Part shown: in pieces, positions 1-6,217 of the stretch | How positions within the stretch are numbered: the stretch's first letter is position 1 | How the letters are laid out: every line of letters begins with the position of its first letter | Source: JAGWNR01 sp964565685 | Lineage (GTDB): Bacteria; Patescibacteriota; Minisyncoccia; Phycocordibacterales; PALSA-1337 | Reading direction: 5' to 3' | DNA: 13,567 bases | Assembly (NCBI GenBank): GCA_964565685.1 | Contig: CAZMFR010000013.1 | Span: 1-13,567 of the forward strand | Position numbers and translations under genes: made by a program | Notes under the pieces: model-generated | The model's input: only the letters and a program-made list of their open reading frames with translations | What the model was told of the DNA's origin: nothing | The model's database searches: none

Positions 1-246
1 CACGTAAAGAGTCAATAACCGCGCCTTATACGCGCATATTCGAATTGCTATGCGCGTACAAGGTATTTACTAATGATATAAAATCCGCAATACCAATATG
101 CGCTAGGCGCGATTGGTATCCTTATAGAAAAGAAGCGTCCACACACCGCTTCCTGAGGCCGCATTCATTGCACCAACCTGCTCTCCAAGGCGGTAGGGCG
201 GTGAATAATAATTTTAGTCATTCTGAACAGTCAATGTATAGAGCAA
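1..246. other. Non-coding stretch with three successive hairpins
   Basis: I find no convincing gene here. Three inverted repeats follow one another. The first has perfect 10-bp arms at 29-38 and 49-58 with a 10-nt loop. The second has perfect 8-bp arms at 90-97 and 112-119 enclosing a further GCGC/GCGC pairing. The third has 6-bp arms GAAGCG/CGCTTC at 132-137 and 147-152. None is followed by a T-run, so they are not ordinary intrinsic terminators. They may belong to a structured RNA or to the end of a unit lying left of the window. A 77-codon plus-strand frame from 45 runs through the hairpins, resembles nothing I know and is not called. Confidence 0.5.
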
Positions 247-918
247 CTACAGTAAGTGCAGAGACGGTTCGACCGTAAAAGAGATATTTCTTTTTTGTAG
301 CTCCGCCAAAAATCTCTTGAATCCATTCTTTGAGTATGGTTTTAAAGACATAAAGATAGGATTTCCTGATTTAACTTTAATGAACATCTCTGGAGAAAAC
401 TGTGCGGCGACCCAAAGTGGAAACGCACCAAATCGACCGACTAATATCTGATGCCAATATACAATAGCTTCATTTACTTCATTGCTATTAAGTTGTGATG
501 ATAGTTTCTCAAATTCCTTCAATCTACTAATCAGAACGTGTTGAATGTTAGATAAATCTATGCTGACATAAGAATATTTAGGAAATAATGTACGTCTTAA
601 TTCTTTTGGATTGGTAGGTAACATCGGTGAGTCTGCACCAAACTGGAAAAGAGCTCTTCCAAACCCTTGTACATATGTCTCAAGACTATCATTACTCAAT
701 CGGATTTTGTTATAATGAAAATAGCGCCATACATTTGCAAAGAAATACAAGCCAAAAATTAACAAAATTGGTTGAGCCCACGAAATACCGTTTTGCAAAA
801 AATCACAGACAGTCAAATAAAAGAAAAGTAAGCCGAGTAGGAATAAGAACCCTGCGCCAATAATCGCCGAACCTCCCGGTTTTAATAAAAATACACCGTT
901 TTTTGTTTCGTCATCCAT
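247..918 (-). CDS. Hypothetical protein with two membrane segments
   Basis: A 223-aa protein of unrecognised family. Two hydrophobic segments near residues 16-36 and 47-65 form a short hairpin in the membrane. About 155 mostly soluble residues follow, probably cytoplasmic. The end (near 190-215) has a beta strand and an amphipathic helix with the look of bacterial PH-like domains fused to two-helix anchors, but this is only a resemblance. The start codon overlaps the end of the upstream 72-aa gene by 8 nt, and a second ATG lies 4 nt further in, so translational coupling is likely. No Shine-Dalgarno is evident. Function unknown. Confidence 0.7.
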   Translation of the reverse strand: MDDETKNGVFLLKPGGSAIIGAGFLFLLGLLFFYLTVCDFLQNGISWAQPILLIFGLYFFANVWRYFHYNKIRLSNDSLETYVQGFGRALFQFGADSPMLPTNPKELRRTLFPKYSYVSIDLSNIQHVLISRLKEFEKLSSQLNSNEVNEAIVYWHQILVGRFGAFPLWVAAQFSPEMFIKVKSGNPIFMSLKPYSKNGFKRFLAELQKRNISFTVEPSLHLL

Positions 919-1129
919 GGATTAGCAAGTATAATCCAAAAAAGAATAATGCCACAGACAACACTGACTGCATCACTGTAGTTGTATAAAAAGATGTCGG
1001 ATTGTCTTCTCTGTTGATTGCACCACCCCTAACACTATCAACACCACTTTTATATGCTTTGTAAACATTGAAAGCAATCCACACTGCTAAAATAATGACG
1101 AGTAAGCCGACAATAACGTATTTACTCAT
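911..1129 (-). CDS. Small two-helix membrane protein, function unknown
   Basis: A 72-aa protein with an N-terminal hydrophobic helix (about residues 4-24) and a C-terminal one (about 52-70). A short polar loop containing SGVDSVRGG lies between them. No family is recognised. It is the first gene of a two-gene minus-strand unit and its stop overlaps the next start by 8 nt, so the two products may act together at the membrane. No ribosome-binding site stands out upstream of the ATG at 1129. It is small, but the clear membrane pattern and the overlap support it as real. Confidence 0.65.
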   Translation of the reverse strand: MSKYVIVGLLVIILAVWIAFNVYKAYKSGVDSVRGGAINREDNPTSFYTTTVMQSVLSVALFFFGLYLLIHG

Positions 1130-1545
1130 AATGGGTATTATAATACATCATAATGGTTCAAACAGTGAACCCACAGTGTTAATAACTCAAACCGGTTTAT
1201 TCAATAGCTCTGTCCTAATAACCTCCCACATGGCGCACTAGTTTTACGTCAATATGTTTCGCAATAACAAACAGCAGTTTGTGTAGGGATAGTCGAAAAC
1301 CGAGGCGCGCCGGCACTAGACGGGGTCGCTGGTCGAGTCAATAGGCGAGAACTCGTGACCGAATTATTCCCACCCATATTCCTCGAATCGAGCATTTATT
1401 TAGAGAATATTACGAAACAGTGCAGGATCTCGCTTGGCGTTCTATAGGAGCTTTAAATATGTGCTATAAGATCAAATTGCGTTATAAAAGGACATATTTT
1501 GGCGTCTTTTAAAAACGGCTTAAAATATAGGTTTTTGTTTAAAAC

Positions 1546-1566
1546 TGTGGATAAGTCTGTGGATTA
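1546..1566 (-). promoter_or_regulatory. Two adjacent DnaA-box-like sites
   Basis: TGTGGATAA at 1546-1554 is the exact reverse complement of the consensus DnaA box TTATCCACA. TGTGGATTA at 1558-1566 differs from it at one base. Both have the same orientation, start 12 bp apart and lie in AT-rich sequence. Pairs of close boxes are typical of replication origins, although nonamers of this kind also occur by chance. The parS-like site about 55 bp away adds weight. Confidence 0.5.
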
Positions 1567-1619
1567 TGTTTATAAAGGACAAAATATATGGCTTAAAATC
1601 GTGGGGTAGTGTCCTTTAA

Positions 1620-1635
1620 TGTTTCACGTGAAATA
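1620..1635. promoter_or_regulatory. parS: parS-like ParB binding site
   Basis: TGTTTCACGTGAAATA matches the highly conserved bacterial parS palindrome TGTTTCACGTGAAACA at 15 of 16 bases. The whole TTTCACGTGAAA core is intact. parS sites usually cluster near the chromosome origin and load the ParB clamp for segregation. The neighbouring DnaA-like boxes and the AT-rich non-coding setting agree with that. No parA or parB gene is in the window. Confidence 0.75.
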
Positions 1636-1736
1636 TATGATATGCACATCATGTGTAAAATTTATGAGTTGTCTAGAGAAACTACTGTTCATAACTTTTT
1701 TAATTTTTCTTAATAACTAGTCTGTATGATTAAAGA

Positions 1737-2138
1737 ATGAATACGAAATCAAAAGGTAACTTGTCCGAATCGATAGTCTGTGATTTTCTTGTTTCAAAAG
1801 GTTACAAGATCGCTGATCGTAACTATTTTCGTAGATGGGGCGAGCTGGATATCGTGGCTATCAAAGAGGGGAGCATCCATTTTATTGAAGTCAAAAGCGA
1901 TTTCAGAGAAAATCGTAATGATGGGTATCGTGCTGAGGAATTAATGCATAATTTAAAGCAAAGACGCCTACGGCGAATGGTTGCTACATATCTTGAAGAC
2001 AAAAAATATGGGCTTGATCATCCTTTTGTCTTTGATTTAGCTATCGTTAATTTTGGGAAAATGCTAGACAATAGTGGTCAAACAACAGGTAAAAGCGGCT
2101 TTTACTCGGTTTCTATACAAGAAAACGTCATTATTTAG
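1737..2138 (+). CDS. YraN/UPF0102 family nuclease-like protein
   Basis: A 133-aa protein with the layout of the YraN (UPF0102) family, a small restriction-endonuclease-like fold related to Holliday-junction resolvases. Visible features are an N-terminal G-x3-E helix (E11), a GELD motif at 35-38 and an EVK motif at 51-53. Together these give the usual E..D..E-x-K metal-binding set. A basic K-x-R-R-L-R-R helix follows at about 73-80. The length is close to the family norm of about 120. The biochemical role of the family is poorly defined; a DNA-processing role is inferred from the fold. The gene begins about 100 bp after the parS-like site and precedes two tRNA genes on the same strand. The ATG at 1737 has only a weak AAAG upstream. 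Confidence 0.85.
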   Translation: MNTKSKGNLSESIVCDFLVSKGYKIADRNYFRRWGELDIVAIKEGSIHFIEVKSDFRENRNDGYRAEELMHNLKQRRLRRMVATYLEDKKYGLDHPFVFDLAIVNFGKMLDNSGQTTGKSGFYSVSIQENVII

Positions 2139-2143
2139 TTTTT

Positions 2144-2165
2144 ATTTTTAAATAATTTTAAAAAT
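2144..2165 (+). terminator. A/T-only hairpin after the yraN-like gene
   Basis: A perfect 9-bp stem (2144-2152 with 2157-2165) and a 4-nt loop, made only of A and T, 6 nt after the stop codon. It could end the yraN-like transcript, but a stem without G/C is weak, so this is tentative. Confidence 0.3.
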
Positions 2166-2218
2166 TTGCTGAGATAACCTGACTTGCTGGTTTTCTTTTA
2201 ATTAATTATCCTTCGTGC

Positions 2219-2224
2219 TATGAT
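2219..2224 (+). promoter_or_regulatory. Possible -10 box for the tRNA genes
   Basis: TATGAT ends 10 nt before the mature 5' end of tRNA-Pro, the right distance for a start within a very short leader. The -35 position reads TTTTAA, a poor match, so the promoter is tentative. Confidence 0.35.
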
Positions 2225-2234
2225 GTTTTCACAC

Positions 2235-2307
2235 CGGAGCGTGGTGTAACGGCTAACATGCCTCTTTTGGGAAGAGGTGACTCCGGGTTCGAATCCCGGC
2301 GCTCCGA
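2235..2307 (+). tRNA. tRNA-Pro (anticodon UGG)
   Basis: A full cloverleaf. The acceptor stem is CGGAGCG/CGCTCCG (2235-2241 with 2300-2306). The D stem is GTGT/ACAT. The anticodon stem is CCTCT/AGAGG with loop TTTGGGA, giving UGG at 2268-2270. The T arm is CCGGG-TTCGAAT-CCCGG and the discriminator is A at 2307. The C1-G72 pair and the A73 discriminator fit bacterial tRNA-Pro. CCA is not encoded. A GCTCC-GAAA-GGAGC hairpin (2301-2314) overlaps the 3' end and could form in the precursor trailer. Confidence 0.95.
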
Positions 2308-2367
2308 AAGGAGCAACGCGAGTGGAGCGGATCAGTTCATTTTTCCTATGCTCGATAAAAATGAAAA

Positions 2368-2438
2368 GCGGGATTAGTTAATCGGTATAATAACAGTTTT
2401 CCAAACTGTGGTGGGGAGTTCGACTCTCCCATCCCGCA
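2368..2438 (+). tRNA. tRNA-Gly (anticodon UCC)
   Basis: A full cloverleaf. The acceptor is GCGGGAT/ATCCCGC (2368-2374 with 2431-2437). The D stem is GTTA/TAAT with GG in the loop. The anticodon stem is ACAGT/ACTGT with loop TTTCCAA, giving UCC at 2400-2402. The T arm is GGGAG-TTCGACT-CTCCC and the discriminator is A. The 3' CCA is not encoded (ACA follows the acceptor stem). It lies 60 nt after tRNA-Pro on the same strand and is probably co-transcribed with it. Confidence 0.95.
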
Positions 2439-2634
2439 CAATCAAGGCCGATGCTGATGCATGGCTCAACACAGCCACACAGCAGATTCGGTAAGAGTCA
2501 AATATGGCTAAGATACGAGTTCGATTCTCGTGTCAGTTCTTAAATACCACTTCGATAAATGGATATTTACAGGTTTCTAATCCAGCACAATTAATCTTAC
2601 GAATAGCCCCATTTAGAGCCATATTTTGTTAGTA
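2439..2634. other. Intergenic region between the tRNAs and the retroelement
   Basis: Apart from the tRNA-like segment, no gene or clear motif is seen from the end of tRNA-Gly to the promoter of the DGR target gene. With the leader that follows, the distance from tRNA-Gly to the target start codon is about 380 nt. Confidence 0.5.
2452..2538 (+). pseudogene. Degenerate tRNA-like sequence
   Basis: A perfect T-arm (ACGAG-TTCGATT-CTCGT, 2515-2531) is followed by GTCAGTT, which can pair, with one mismatch and wobbles, to TGCTGAT at 2452-2458. A TGGC/GCCA stem lies where a D arm would be. The total of about 87 nt would suit a tRNA with a long variable arm. However, there is no GG in the D loop, no U33-containing 7-nt anticodon loop could be folded, and no anticodon can be named. 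It follows two true tRNA genes, so a decayed third tRNA is the simplest reading. Chance resemblance of the T arm is possible. Confidence 0.3.
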
Positions 2635-2663
2635 TTGACTAATATTGAACAATGCGGTATAAT
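2635..2663 (+). promoter_or_regulatory. Consensus-like sigma70 promoter of the DGR target gene
   Basis: TTGACT (2635-2640) and TATAAT (2658-2663) are separated by exactly 17 bp. This is five of six bases at -35 and a perfect -10. Transcription should start near 2670, giving a leader of about 150 nt before the target ATG. This is among the best promoter matches in the window, so the variable protein is probably strongly expressed. Confidence 0.8.
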
Positions 2664-2669
2664 GCCAGA

Positions 2670-2819
2670 GTAAAGATCTTTGATATCTACTTGCGTTCGC
2701 CACAGCATTTAGAGGCTTAAGTATTAGGTCTTTGAATGCTGTGGCGAAGAGTCCAGCATCAATAAAAATACGAGCATGCTTTTCGAGGCTCGCTCACAAC
2801 AAAGAAAGGACAAGCTATT
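2670..2819 (+). promoter_or_regulatory. Structured 5' leader of the target gene
   Basis: The leader contains a perfect 14-bp inverted repeat (2696-2709 with 2735-2748) around a 25-nt loop. A smaller CGAGC/GCTCG stem follows at 2771-2775 and 2788-2792. The ribosome-binding site AAAGGA (2805-2810) is 9 nt before the ATG and is not inside either stem as drawn. The long stem could be an mRNA-stabilising or regulatory structure. No known riboswitch class is recognised. Confidence 0.5.
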
Positions 2820-3464
2820 ATGAATAGCACGTTCACAATGAGTCAAGGTGCAGGTCAGAAGTTGGAATTCGCTTTCCAACGCAACGATGGAACCACGTCC
2901 GATTTGGATTGGCTTTCTACCGGTGATAACCTCAAATCAGTCATTCTGCTCGCCCGAGGCGAAGCGGAATTGGTTCTCAAGACTAAACCTGTCCCTGAAC
3001 CGGAACAAGTGATTGACTCCATCATCCGTGTGAATCGCTCGATTCGTCCGTCGTATCCCGACTGGATGAAAGAAGTGATGCATCCGGAACTGGAGACAAT
3101 TGGTCCCGCCGAATATGACGGCACCAAGCTCGAGCAGTGGCTTCACGACGGTCAGAAGGATGGAAAGTGGATCGAAGGCAACAAGATCTACGCTCATCTC
3201 AAGAAGACTGACACACTGAAGACTTGTCTTGGACTGCGCGACCTCGAAGAAATCCAGAAGAAAGGCATTGCCTATTTCCGGAAACACTTCGCTGGTAAAG
3301 CAGTATTTGGTTGGGCATCAGTCGTGCGGGACCGCAATGGCGACCTCAGCGTCCCGTATCTCTACCAGGATGGTGTCAAGGTGTTTCTCTTTTGGTTCTG
3401 GCTCGACTTCAGTTGGCTCAGCGGCGACCCGGCTCTCCGCCACGCAAGTAGCACTCAGGCCTAA
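2820..3464 (+). CDS. DGR target protein with variable C-terminal domain
   Basis: A 214-aa protein without signal peptide or membrane segment, so probably cytoplasmic unless exported by another route. Residues 1-165 are constant; the VR covers residues 169-209. Within it, conserved blocks (VPYLY at 178-182, W192, W194, W199, PALRHA at 204-209) alternate with diversified sites. This is the pattern of C-type-lectin-like DGR variable domains, where a fixed scaffold displays variable side chains. Thirteen codons differ from TR: 171, 175, 177, 184, 186, 189, 191, 193, 197, 198, 200, 202 and 203. Eleven of these are AAY (Asn) codons in TR, so no A change at the first two positions can give a stop. 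The present variant is strongly hydrophobic (F at 189, 191, 193, 197; L200; V186). The protein ends five residues after VR. The ATG at 2820 has AAAGGA upstream. The ligand is unknown. Confidence 0.93.
   Translation: MNSTFTMSQGAGQKLEFAFQRNDGTTSDLDWLSTGDNLKSVILLARGEAELVLKTKPVPEPEQVIDSIIRVNRSIRPSYPDWMKEVMHPELETIGPAEYDGTKLEQWLHDGQKDGKWIEGNKIYAHLKKTDTLKTCLGLRDLEEIQKKGIAYFRKHFAGKAVFGWASVVRDRNGDLSVPYLYQDGVKVFLFWFWLDFSWLSGDPALRHASSTQA
3323..3447 (+). repeat. Variable repeat (VR) of the DGR
   Basis: 125 bp aligned without gaps to the template repeat 501 bp downstream. There are 18 substitutions, all at TR adenines, and all 13 affected codons change the amino acid. The last substituted site is 3426. 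The final 21 bp (3427-3447, GC-rich) are identical to TR and are the expected place for the initiation-of-mutagenic-homing element. Similarity stops sharply at 3447/3948. Confidence 0.97.
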
Positions 3465-3549
3465 GTCACTGTGCGCTTTCTACACTTTGACCTTTGTCCT
3501 AAAAATTTGGTGATCTAATCACTCGGCATGGAATGAGCCGCTGACATTC

Positions 3550-3580
3550 AAAACCCACATGACGAAATCGTGCGGGTTTT
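3550..3580 (+). terminator. Likely terminator of the target gene
   Basis: AAAACCC (3550-3556) pairs with GGGTTTT (3574-3580), with partial pairing inside. It is about 85 bp after the target stop codon. The T-run is short (TTTTC) and the arms read A..T, so it could work in either direction. It would separate target mRNA from the TR transcript. Confidence 0.5.
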
Positions 3581-3731
3581 CTGCATATGGTAAACTGTAA
3601 ACGGTAGTAGGCGAATCTTGCCGGGGGCACCGGCTTCCGGCGGCCGAATCCAGTATCCATACATCGAGAATATTCGCGGTTACGGCTTCGGATAGAGTGG
3701 TGTATGAAGACACTTCAAAAATTGAAGATAC

Positions 3732-3759
3732 TTGGTGCAGAATACTAGGGCATTATGAT
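3732..3759 (+). promoter_or_regulatory. Possible promoter of the TR transcript
   Basis: TTGGTG (3732-3737) and TATGAT (3754-3759) are spaced 16 bp apart, which would start an RNA near 3766, about 60 nt before TR. The match is moderate. A dedicated promoter would fit a short TR-containing RNA ending at the hairpin just after TR. Confidence 0.4.
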
Positions 3760-3823
3760 GCCAAATTCGATTCAACCCTGAGAGTATTCGAAGGGTGGTG
3801 GTATGGAAGGTGTTTTGCATATA

Positions 3824-3948
3824 CGTGCGGAACCGCAATGGCAACCTCAACGTCCCGTATCTCTACCAGAATGGTGACAAGGTGATTCTCAATTGGAACT
3901 GGCTCGACAACAATTGGAACAGCAACAACCCGGCTCTCCGCCACGCAA
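3824..3948 (+). repeat. Template repeat (TR) of the DGR
   Basis: Non-coding template for mutagenic retrohoming, in the same orientation as VR and RT. It contains about 36 adenines, many as AAC/AAT triplets in the VR reading frame, and 18 of them are altered in VR. It is read in frame with its flanks as a 66-codon open frame from 3795, which I regard as incidental. TR ends 6 bp before the stop codon of the opposite-strand avd gene. Confidence 0.97.
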
Positions 3949-3954
3949 CTCTCT

Positions 3955-4375
<421 letters not shown>

Positions 4376-4377
<2 letters not shown>

Positions 4378-5383
4378 GTCCAGAATTAAATTGATTCATA
4401 CGTATGATGATATCATTTCTATAGAAAATCTTCTTTTGGCATGGAAGGAATTTAGAAAAGGAAAACGATCAAGAAAAGATGTTCAAGAATTTGAGCGTGA
4501 TTTGATGAGTAATGTTATCTCATTACACACTGATCTTGCAAACAAGGTCTATACACATTCGCCATATGAAGCTTTTAAAATCCATGATCCCAAGTCGAGA
4601 GATATTCATAAAGCAACTGTCCGTGACAGATTATTACATCATGCTATTTATCGAATACTTTATCCATTTTTTGATCGTACATTCATATCTGACTCTACTT
4701 CGTGCAGACTAGGAATAGGAACACACAAAGCAATCAATAGATTTATGGTTTTCTCTAATAAAATAACCTTAAATCATACTCAAACAGCTTGGGTGCTCAA
4801 ATGTGATATACGGAAATTCTTTGCTTCGATTAATCAGGAGACCTTGATTAGTATTCTAGAAACATATATTTTGGACAAGCAGATAATTGCACTCATTTCA
4901 GAAATTGTGAGCAGTTTCTCTTCTACAGAAAAAGGTATAGGTTTACCACTTGGTAATCTCACCTCTCAACTTCTTGTGAATATTTACATGAATGAGTTTG
5001 ATCAGTTTGTGAAGCATAAGTTAAAGATGAAATACTATATCCGTTACGCCGATGATTTTGTAGTATTCTCATCGGATCGAACTCAGCTACATTTAACTAT
5101 TTCATTGATTAATGATTTTCTAAAGGGTAAGTTAATGCTTCAACTACACCCGAAGAAAATTTCCATACGCACCGTCTCCTCCGGTAACGACTATCTTGGA
5201 TGGATTAATTTTCCAAATCACCGTGTTTTACGAACAAGTGCAAAGAGGCGGATGTTCCGACGATTACACTCTTGTGGCGGTAAGTCTGCCACGGTTCAGT
5301 CTTATTTAGGCCTGATAAGTCATGGTAATAGTAAAAAGCTGAAGAATAAAATTGAAAGCTCTTATCCTACTAAAACCCAATAG
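4376..5383 (+). CDS. DGR reverse transcriptase
   Basis: A 335-aa RNA-directed DNA polymerase that makes the error-prone cDNA of TR. Visible motifs are LKCDIRKFFASI with the first catalytic Asp (D144), then GLPLGNLTSQLL at 189-200. The latter carries the G-x-x-x-S-Q signature of the DGR clade, in place of the pattern seen in group II intron RTs. YIRYADDF at 221-228 has the two catalytic Asp of YADD, and YLGWINF follows at 273-279. No maturase or endonuclease domain follows, as is usual for DGR RTs, and the length is in the family range. The ATG at 4376 has no Shine-Dalgarno; the sequence before it is an anti-Shine-Dalgarno (CCTCCTT) belonging to the opposite strand. The start shares a CATG with the possible avd start. 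The codon GC is lower than in the target gene. Confidence 0.95.
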
Positions 5384-5722
5384 TTTGAAACATAAGATTG
5401 CTAGGTATATCTATCAGAGGCGTACCTAAGCCATTTCGTCCTTATGTTACCTATCTTAAACCCTTAAAATATTGGGTTTGTTTGGGTTTTGGGACACCCC
5501 TAAAACATCTAAAAACTGTCCCATTTGTCCCATTTCAGGAAAATGATACCCCTATGCTGATGCCTCAATATTTTGATTGTGTTTTCGCTCAAAAACCTTA
5601 CACTGTCTTACATGATTAATTCCGAGACCCCTGTGGCGCACAAACACATAAAAACCGCCATAATCAGCGGTTTTTATGTTCCTATTATTTTTTATAAAAC
5701 CCTACGAGAAGTGAGAAAAACA
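5384..5722. other. Intergenic region after the DGR
   Basis: About 340 bp with no supported gene. A weak terminator-like hairpin AAACCC/GGGTTT (5458-5463 with 5474-5479) is followed by T-rich sequence and could end the RT transcript. TGTCCCATT occurs twice in tandem (5517-5534), and TGGGACA (5490-5496) can pair with TGTCCCA (5517-5523). A strong hairpin at 5646-5679 is listed separately. A 73-codon plus-strand frame from 5398 resembles nothing and crosses these repeats. Confidence 0.5.
5646..5679. terminator. Bidirectional intrinsic terminator between RT and hup
   Basis: A perfect 13-bp stem (ACATAAAAACCGC at 5646-5658 with its complement at 5667-5679) and an 8-nt loop. The A-run/T-run flanks are built into the arms, so it can stop transcription from both sides: the DGR from the left and the HU gene from the right, whose stop is 44 bp away. 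Confidence 0.85.
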
Positions 5723-5995
5723 CTATTTCACAGCGTCCTTGAGAGCTTTTGCGGCGCGGAACTTTGGTACTTTCATAGCGGCAACCTTGATTGCTTCTCC
5801 GGTGCGAGGGTTGCGTGCCTCACGTGCGGCGCGCATTTTGACCGAAAAAATTCCAAGTCCTGCGATCGAGACTTCCTCACCCTTCTTTAACGACTCGATA
5901 ACAGTATTGAGAACCGTTTCGACTACTTGCTCTGCCTGGACCTTTGTGCCGCCCAAAACTGCGTGGACAGCCTCAACAATTCCTGCTTTGTTCAT
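5723..5995 (-). CDS. hup: HU-family DNA-binding protein
   Basis: A 90-aa histone-like protein of the HU/IHF family, which bends and compacts DNA as a dimer. The N-terminal helices begin MNKAGIVEAV. The core has GEEVSIAGLGIFSV (about 39-52), then the DNA-binding arm with RNPRTGE at about 61-67, where the Pro that intercalates in DNA is present, and the final VPKFRAAKALKDAV. The length equals the family norm when the ATG at 5995 is used. The longer frame back to 6070 would add 25 residues with no family match. It is a single gene with its own promoter and the strong terminator downstream. No clear Shine-Dalgarno precedes the start. Confidence 0.95.
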   Translation of the reverse strand: MNKAGIVEAVHAVLGGTKVQAEQVVETVLNTVIESLKKGEEVSIAGLGIFSVKMRAAREARNPRTGEAIKVAAMKVPKFRAAKALKDAVK

Positions 5996-6138
5996 ATTTA
6001 TTATTATTATGCTTATAAAGGTTACTTTTTTCCGCCTTTGCTCGGACATTGCGTACGCTTGTGTCCGCATGACCCTCGCTTGTCGGAATAAAATTTGCCA
6101 TTTCCAGCGCCAAAGCGATGGATATTGACCTATCGTAC

Positions 6139-6166
6139 ATTATATAACTACCATAAATCCGCGCAA
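6139..6166 (-). promoter_or_regulatory. Promoter of the HU gene
   Basis: On the minus strand, TTGCGC (6161-6166) and a perfect TATAAT (6139-6144) are 16 bp apart. Transcription would start near 6132, leaving a leader of about 135 nt before the HU start. Confidence 0.6.
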
Positions 6167-6217
6167 TAGAGCCAAAATTACGACACAATTTGTGAAAATG
6201 TGCCATGTGTAAGCTTC

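Larger units (their letters stand above)
1130..1736. other. Intergenic region between divergent genes; AT-rich right half with replication/segregation motifs
   Basis: About 600 bp with no credible gene. The left half (1140-1460) is of mixed composition and holds one imperfect hairpin (GGTCGAGT at 1331-1338 with ACTC..GACC at 1351-1360). The right half (1470-1735) is strongly AT-rich. It has an ATAAA(A)GGACA repeat at 1484 and 1572, a GGCTTAAAAT repeat at 1517-1526 and 1590-1599, two DnaA-box-like nonamers, and a near-consensus parS at 1620-1635. An 8-bp inverted repeat pairs 1573-1580 with 1611-1618. Genes on the two sides diverge from this region. It may be an origin or origin-proximal segment, but no dnaA gene is in view. 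Confidence 0.5.
3465..3823. other. Spacer between target gene and template repeat
   Basis: About 360 bp without a gene. It holds a terminator-like hairpin (3550-3580), a GC-rich island with a GCCGG/CCGGC hairpin (3620-3634), a short imperfect direct repeat GAAGACACTT/GAAGATACTT near 3706 and 3724, and a possible promoter for the TR transcript at 3732-3759. Short frames in this stretch look non-coding. Confidence 0.6.

Noticed and set aside
45..278. 77-codon plus-strand frame at the left edge
   Set aside because: It crosses three hairpins, overlaps the end of the minus-strand gene at 247 and has no recognisable protein features.
5398..5619. 73-codon plus-strand frame after RT
   Set aside because: Low complexity, contains tandem and inverted short repeats, no ribosome site and no family resemblance.
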